DNA of 35,708 nucleotides from Atopostipes sp043425375 (GTDB taxonomy: Bacteria; Bacillota; Bacilli; Lactobacillales; Carnobacteriaceae_A): NCBI GenBank assembly GCA_043425375.1, contig JBHWQC010000054.1, positions 1 through 35,708 on the forward strand, read 5' to 3'. Position numbers and translations under genes: made by a program. The notes beneath the pieces were generated by a model that was given only the letters and a program-made list of their open reading frames with translations, did no database searches and had not been told where the DNA came from. Every line of letters starts with the position of its first letter. The first letter of the stretch is position 1. Below are positions 33,081 through 35,708 of the stretch, piece after piece.

Positions 33081-33182
33081 TCTAAACACCTACCTTACAG
33101 TTTTTCTCTTCAATACTGTAGCATAAATCTCCTCTCTTATGAATGAAAGAAACCTGCAATGATTTTATTAAAGCGCAAGATA

Positions 33183-33191
33183 TGGTAAAAT
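33183..33191 (+). promoter_or_regulatory. extended -10 promoter of the acidic-tail membrane protein gene
   Basis: TGG-TAAAAT, 37 bases before the ATG; no good -35. Confidence 0.45.
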
Positions 33192-33228
33192 AGTAGAAAG
33201 ATGGATTGACTGTAGAGGATGTGAAAGG

Positions 33229-33567
33229 ATGTTTTATCGAAATCGAGGCGGCCCTGTATTTTATAGTACGGGTTGTTCAACGTTCGGCTGTTTACTGCTG
33301 TTTTTTGTGTTCAGTTATTTGGTTGGCGGCGGACTTGTGTTATTTTTCCGTTATTTTTGGCTAATTGTTGTATTGGGCCTCGTTGTCTGGCTGTTTAGAA
33401 ATCTTTTTGGTTCGGATGATAATGCCTCATCGAATCAGACAAGAAATAGACAACAAAGAAGACGAGAGGACCAAAACCGTACCGACTCGCGTTATGACAA
33501 TTTTGACCGAGATTTTGAAGAAGTCGATGAAGAAGACGAAGACAGAGATGAGTTTACTGATTTTTAA
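33229..33567 (+). CDS. small membrane protein with acidic C-terminal tail
   Basis: This 112-residue protein is not one I can name. It has a short N-terminus with glycines and two cysteines (GCSTFGC at 15-21), two adjacent hydrophobic helices (about 19-40 and 42-58), then a polar tail: basic with RQQRRRED at about 75-82, and ending in about 20 residues rich in Asp and Glu. This charge split is distinctive. AAAGG precedes the ATG closely. The gene has its own promoter and terminator, so it is monocistronic ahead of rnc. Good start signals and a clean end support a real gene. Confidence 0.75.
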   Translation: MFYRNRGGPVFYSTGCSTFGCLLLFFVFSYLVGGGLVLFFRYFWLIVVLGLVVWLFRNLFGSDDNASSNQTRNRQQRRREDQNRTDSRYDNFDRDFEEVDEEDEDRDEFTDF

Positions 33568-33588
33568 AAAACGAGCAGAAGGGTAGAG

Positions 33589-33633
33589 AAGAATCCACTT
33601 TTCAATATATATGAAAAGTCGATTCTTTTTTGC
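33589..33633 (+). terminator. terminator before rnc
   Basis: AGAATCCACTTTTCA and TGAAAAGTCGATTCT pair with one mismatch around an ATATATA loop, followed by TTTTT. Confidence 0.85.
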
Positions 33634-33660
33634 TTGTCCAACGGCTTAAGGCGGGGCTAG

Positions 33661-33688
33661 TTGATTTTAGTCACTATTTGCGTATAAT
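33661..33688 (+). promoter_or_regulatory. promoter of rnc-smc
   Basis: TTGATT (33661-33666), 16 bases, then a perfect TATAAT (33683-33688), 33 bases before the rnc ATG. Confidence 0.7.
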
Positions 33689-33721
33689 AAAAAGGTCTTA
33701 AAGAGAAAAGAAGGTGAAAGA

Positions 33722-34423
33722 ATGGAAAAGAAAATCGAACAACACATATACGAGACGTTTGGTATTCAATTTGAAGACGAAGAGCTAGTCCGTATGGCTT
33801 TCACACATTCATCCTATGCGAATGATCATCGGGAAGATAATATTCAACATTTAGAGCGGTTAGAATTTTTAGGTGATGCCGTCATTGAATTAATTGTTTC
33901 AGATTATTTGTATAAAAAATATAAAGAACTGCCAGAAGGTCAATTAACAAAAATGCGGGCAGCAGCCGTTCGTGCGGAAACTTTAGCGCAACTGGCAATT
34001 GAAAGCGGCCTGCCTTCGTTTATTCGATTGGGACGCGGAGAAGAACAATCAAATGGACGCGAGCGGGTTTCTTTGTTATGTGACGTATTTGAAGCTTTTG
34101 TTGGGGCGGTTTATTTAGACCAAGGTGTCAAAGAAGCACGAAAGGTATTGGAAATTCTTTTGTTTCCAAAAATTAATGCGGGTGATTTCTCGCATGGGAT
34201 GGATTATAAAACAGCCTTACAAGAATGGATGCAAAGAGATGGCGTGGTGCATATCGAGTATGAAGTGGTCGATACGTTAGGACCGGATCATGCACGGCAA
34301 TTTCAAGTGGAAGTGCGTATCCAAAATGAAACGATGGGAACCGGGATTGGCACGTCTAAAAAACGAGCGGAGCAAGAAGCGGCGCGCGTCGCTTTCGAAC
34401 AATTAGCAGGTAATAGGGGATAA
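33722..34423 (+). CDS. rnc: ribonuclease III
   Basis: RNase III cuts double-stranded RNA in rRNA processing and mRNA turnover. The 233-residue protein has the RNase III domain with the signature LERLEFLGDAV (44-54), catalytic Glu48 and Asp52, and the second acidic pair Asp121/Glu124 in CDVFEAFVGA. The C-terminal double-stranded RNA-binding domain (about 158-229) shows the usual DYKTALQEW start and GIGTSKKRAEQEAAR helix. AAGGTG precedes the ATG. smc begins 15 bases later, the normal rnc-smc order of Firmicutes. The usual plsX-fabD-acpP genes are not directly upstream. Confidence 0.97.
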   Translation: MEKKIEQHIYETFGIQFEDEELVRMAFTHSSYANDHREDNIQHLERLEFLGDAVIELIVSDYLYKKYKELPEGQLTKMRAAAVRAETLAQLAIESGLPSFIRLGRGEEQSNGRERVSLLCDVFEAFVGAVYLDQGVKEARKVLEILLFPKINAGDFSHGMDYKTALQEWMQRDGVVHIEYEVVDTLGPDHARQFQVEVRIQNETMGTGIGTSKKRAEQEAARVAFEQLAGNRG

Positions 34424-34437
34424 AGGAGAAGGTACCA

Positions 34438-35708
34438 TTGCAATTAAAGAAAATTATTTTAAAAGGATTCAAGTCTTTTCCTGAAAAAACTGTATTATCC
34501 TTTAATGACGGCGTCACAGCCATTGTGGGTCCAAACGGCAGCGGCAAATCAAACATCATTGAGGCCATCCGCTGGGTGATGGGGGAACAATCAGCTAAGA
34601 ATTTGCGTGGGGACCGCATGAATGACGTGATTTTTTCAGGGACTCACGAACGCAAACCTCTAAATCTTGCGGAAGTCGAACTGATATTAGATAACTCCGA
34701 TGGATATCTAGACATTGAATTTGAAGAAGTGAGTGTCTTGCGCCGCATTTCACGAAGTGGAGAGTCCACTTATATGATTAACCAGCAGGAATGCCGGCTG
34801 CGGGATATTTTAGATTTGTTTATGGATTCGGGACTCGGACGAGAGTCTTTTTCCATTATTTCCCAAGGGCAAGTCGAGGCGGTTTTTAATTCAAAACCAG
34901 AAGACCGCCGGGGGATATTTGAAGAGGCAGCGGGCGTGTATAAATATAAAGTGCGTAAACGAGATGCCGAGCGCAAGTTAGACCAAACGCAAGAAAACTT
35001 AGATCGTGTACAAGATATTTTATATGAATTAGAGGCGCAACTGGAACCGCTCAGACAGCAAGCCGATATTGCGCAGTCGTATTTAGACCAAAAAGAACAA
35101 TTGACCGATTTAGATATTGGGGTGACCGTCTGGCAAATTAAAGACTTGAAACAAAAAGTAAAAGCCGATAAAGAAAAGATTCAAGAGATTGCAGAAAATT
35201 TACGACAAGTCACACAAGAAACCGAAGCCTTAGAAGAAAGACAAGAGAAACAAAAAGCAATCGTTCAAGATTTTGAAGCCTTGCGTGATGAATTGAATCA
35301 AAGAATCGTGGAAGTGGTTCGAAACCGCGAACGGACGGAAGCGGCTTTAAATTTATTTGACGAAAAAGCGCGCCATAAAGAGGTTTTTGTTCAAGAGAAA
35401 GAAACTTCGATTCAGCGATTAACAGCACAAACGGACACTTTAGAAAAAGAATTAGCAGAAGTGACTCAAGCCTTTGAACAAGAATCGAAAGCCTTAAAAG
35501 AATACACTGCGCAGCTAAAAGAATTAGAAGATAAGCGTCAGTATTTAGAGGGCGACAAGGAAGCACAGATGGAAGAATTGCGTGTACAGTATATTGAGCT
35601 GCTTCAAAAGCAAACATCTCTCAGAAATGAGAAAACGTATTTGAAACAAGAGCTTTCTCGAAATAAAAGAGATGAAGAAAAAACGCAAACCCACATTTCC
35701 TCTTTGAG
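34438..35708 (+). CDS. smc: chromosome segregation protein SMC, 5' part (truncated by window end)
   Basis: SMC is the ATPase core of condensin, compacting and separating chromosomes. The first 423 codons are present and the frame is open to the window edge; the full protein is about 1,180-1,200 residues. The start is TTG at 34438 with AAAGGAGAAGG upstream, giving QLKKIILKGFKSF. The N-terminal ATPase half has Walker A GPNGSGKSN (about 32-40), the Q-loop region, and FSIISQGQVEAVFNSKPEDRR near 139-159, followed from about residue 170 by heptad-rich coiled coil. The neighbouring rnc supports the call. ScpA/ScpB are not in view. Confidence 0.96.
   Translation, partial: MQLKKIILKGFKSFPEKTVLSFNDGVTAIVGPNGSGKSNIIEAIRWVMGEQSAKNLRGDRMNDVIFSGTHERKPLNLAEVELILDNSDGYLDIEFEEVSVLRRISRSGESTYMINQQECRLRDILDLFMDSGLGRESFSIISQGQVEAVFNSKPEDRRGIFEEAAGVYKYKVRKRDAERKLDQTQENLDRVQDILYELEAQLEPLRQQADIAQSYLDQKEQLTDLDIGVTVWQIKDLKQKVKADKEKIQEIAENLRQVTQETEALEERQEKQKAIVQDFEALRDELNQRIVEVVRNRERTEAALNLFDEKARHKEVFVQEKETSIQRLTAQTDTLEKELAEVTQAFEQESKALKEYTAQLKELEDKRQYLEGDKEAQMEELRVQYIELLQKQTSLRNEKTYLKQELSRNKRDEEKTQTHISSL

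Noticed and set aside
1..35708. CRISPR arrays, tRNA or rRNA genes, prophage or defence islands.
   Set aside because: No repeat-spacer pattern, no cloverleaf-like or rRNA-like stretch, and no phage or restriction genes were seen on reading; the only mobile element is the IS200/IS605 copy.

Overview
The window looks like chromosomal DNA of a low-GC, Gram-positive, non-sporulating lactic-acid-type bacterium (order Lactobacillales, probably near Carnobacteriaceae; the family is an inference from gene content, not a phylogeny). Support comes from PepV and PepS peptidases, a sufCDSUB operon with a SufU scaffold, lactose/cellobiose-type PTS IIB and IIA, an lmo0937-type mini membrane protein, an LCP wall-anchoring protein, strong AGGAGG-like ribosome binding sites, frequent TTG starts and SigA-type promoters. 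No rRNA, tRNA or CRISPR array was seen, and no gap between genes exceeds 300 bases.

Layout. 1-1282: a small membrane protein and the NAD(P)HX repair enzyme NnrD, both leftward. 1430-5638: dipeptidase PepV, then a separate operon with its own promoter that encodes an M20 deacylase/peptidase and two polytopic membrane proteins (DUF5058 and an unnamed partner); this is the best candidate for an undescribed transport-plus-hydrolysis system. 5699-6880: a GerMN-domain lipoprotein. 7033-9335: nucleoside deoxyribosyltransferase, macrodomain protein, DUF503 and DegV. 9481-11186: a membrane-anchored metallophosphoesterase and an orphan PTS IIB-IIA pair. 11277-15001 (leftward): lmo0937-like peptide, aminopeptidase PepS, flavodoxin, an MFS transporter and, upstream of it, the deletion-scarred remains of an MFS paralogue. 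15199-15951: methionine aminopeptidase. 16091-21191: sufC-sufD-sufS-sufU-sufB for Fe-S cluster assembly, followed by an Ig-fold lipoprotein.

21800-23596 is an apparently complete IS200/IS605 element with divergent tnpA (Y1 transposase) and tnpB (RNA-guided nuclease, all RuvC residues present). Its right end carries hairpins expected of an omega RNA. It sits just after the terminator of the lipoprotein gene and 3 bases beyond the galE stop codon, splitting what was probably a convergent gene pair sharing one terminator.

23600-29268 holds envelope-sugar genes: galE (leftward), a family-2 glycosyltransferase with a degenerate DXD motif, an LCP ligase, UDP-glucose dehydrogenase and an aldose 1-epimerase. 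Together they suggest supply of UDP-galactose/UDP-glucuronate and attachment of a wall polymer. 29320-30662 (leftward): a DUF368 polyprenyl-phosphate transporter homologue and a glutathione-peroxidase-like thiol peroxidase. 30805-31353: nicotinamidase. 31549-33080 (leftward): DUF72 protein and an RluA-type pseudouridine synthase. 33229-35708: a small acidic-tailed membrane protein, RNase III and the first 423 codons of smc, cut by the window edge.
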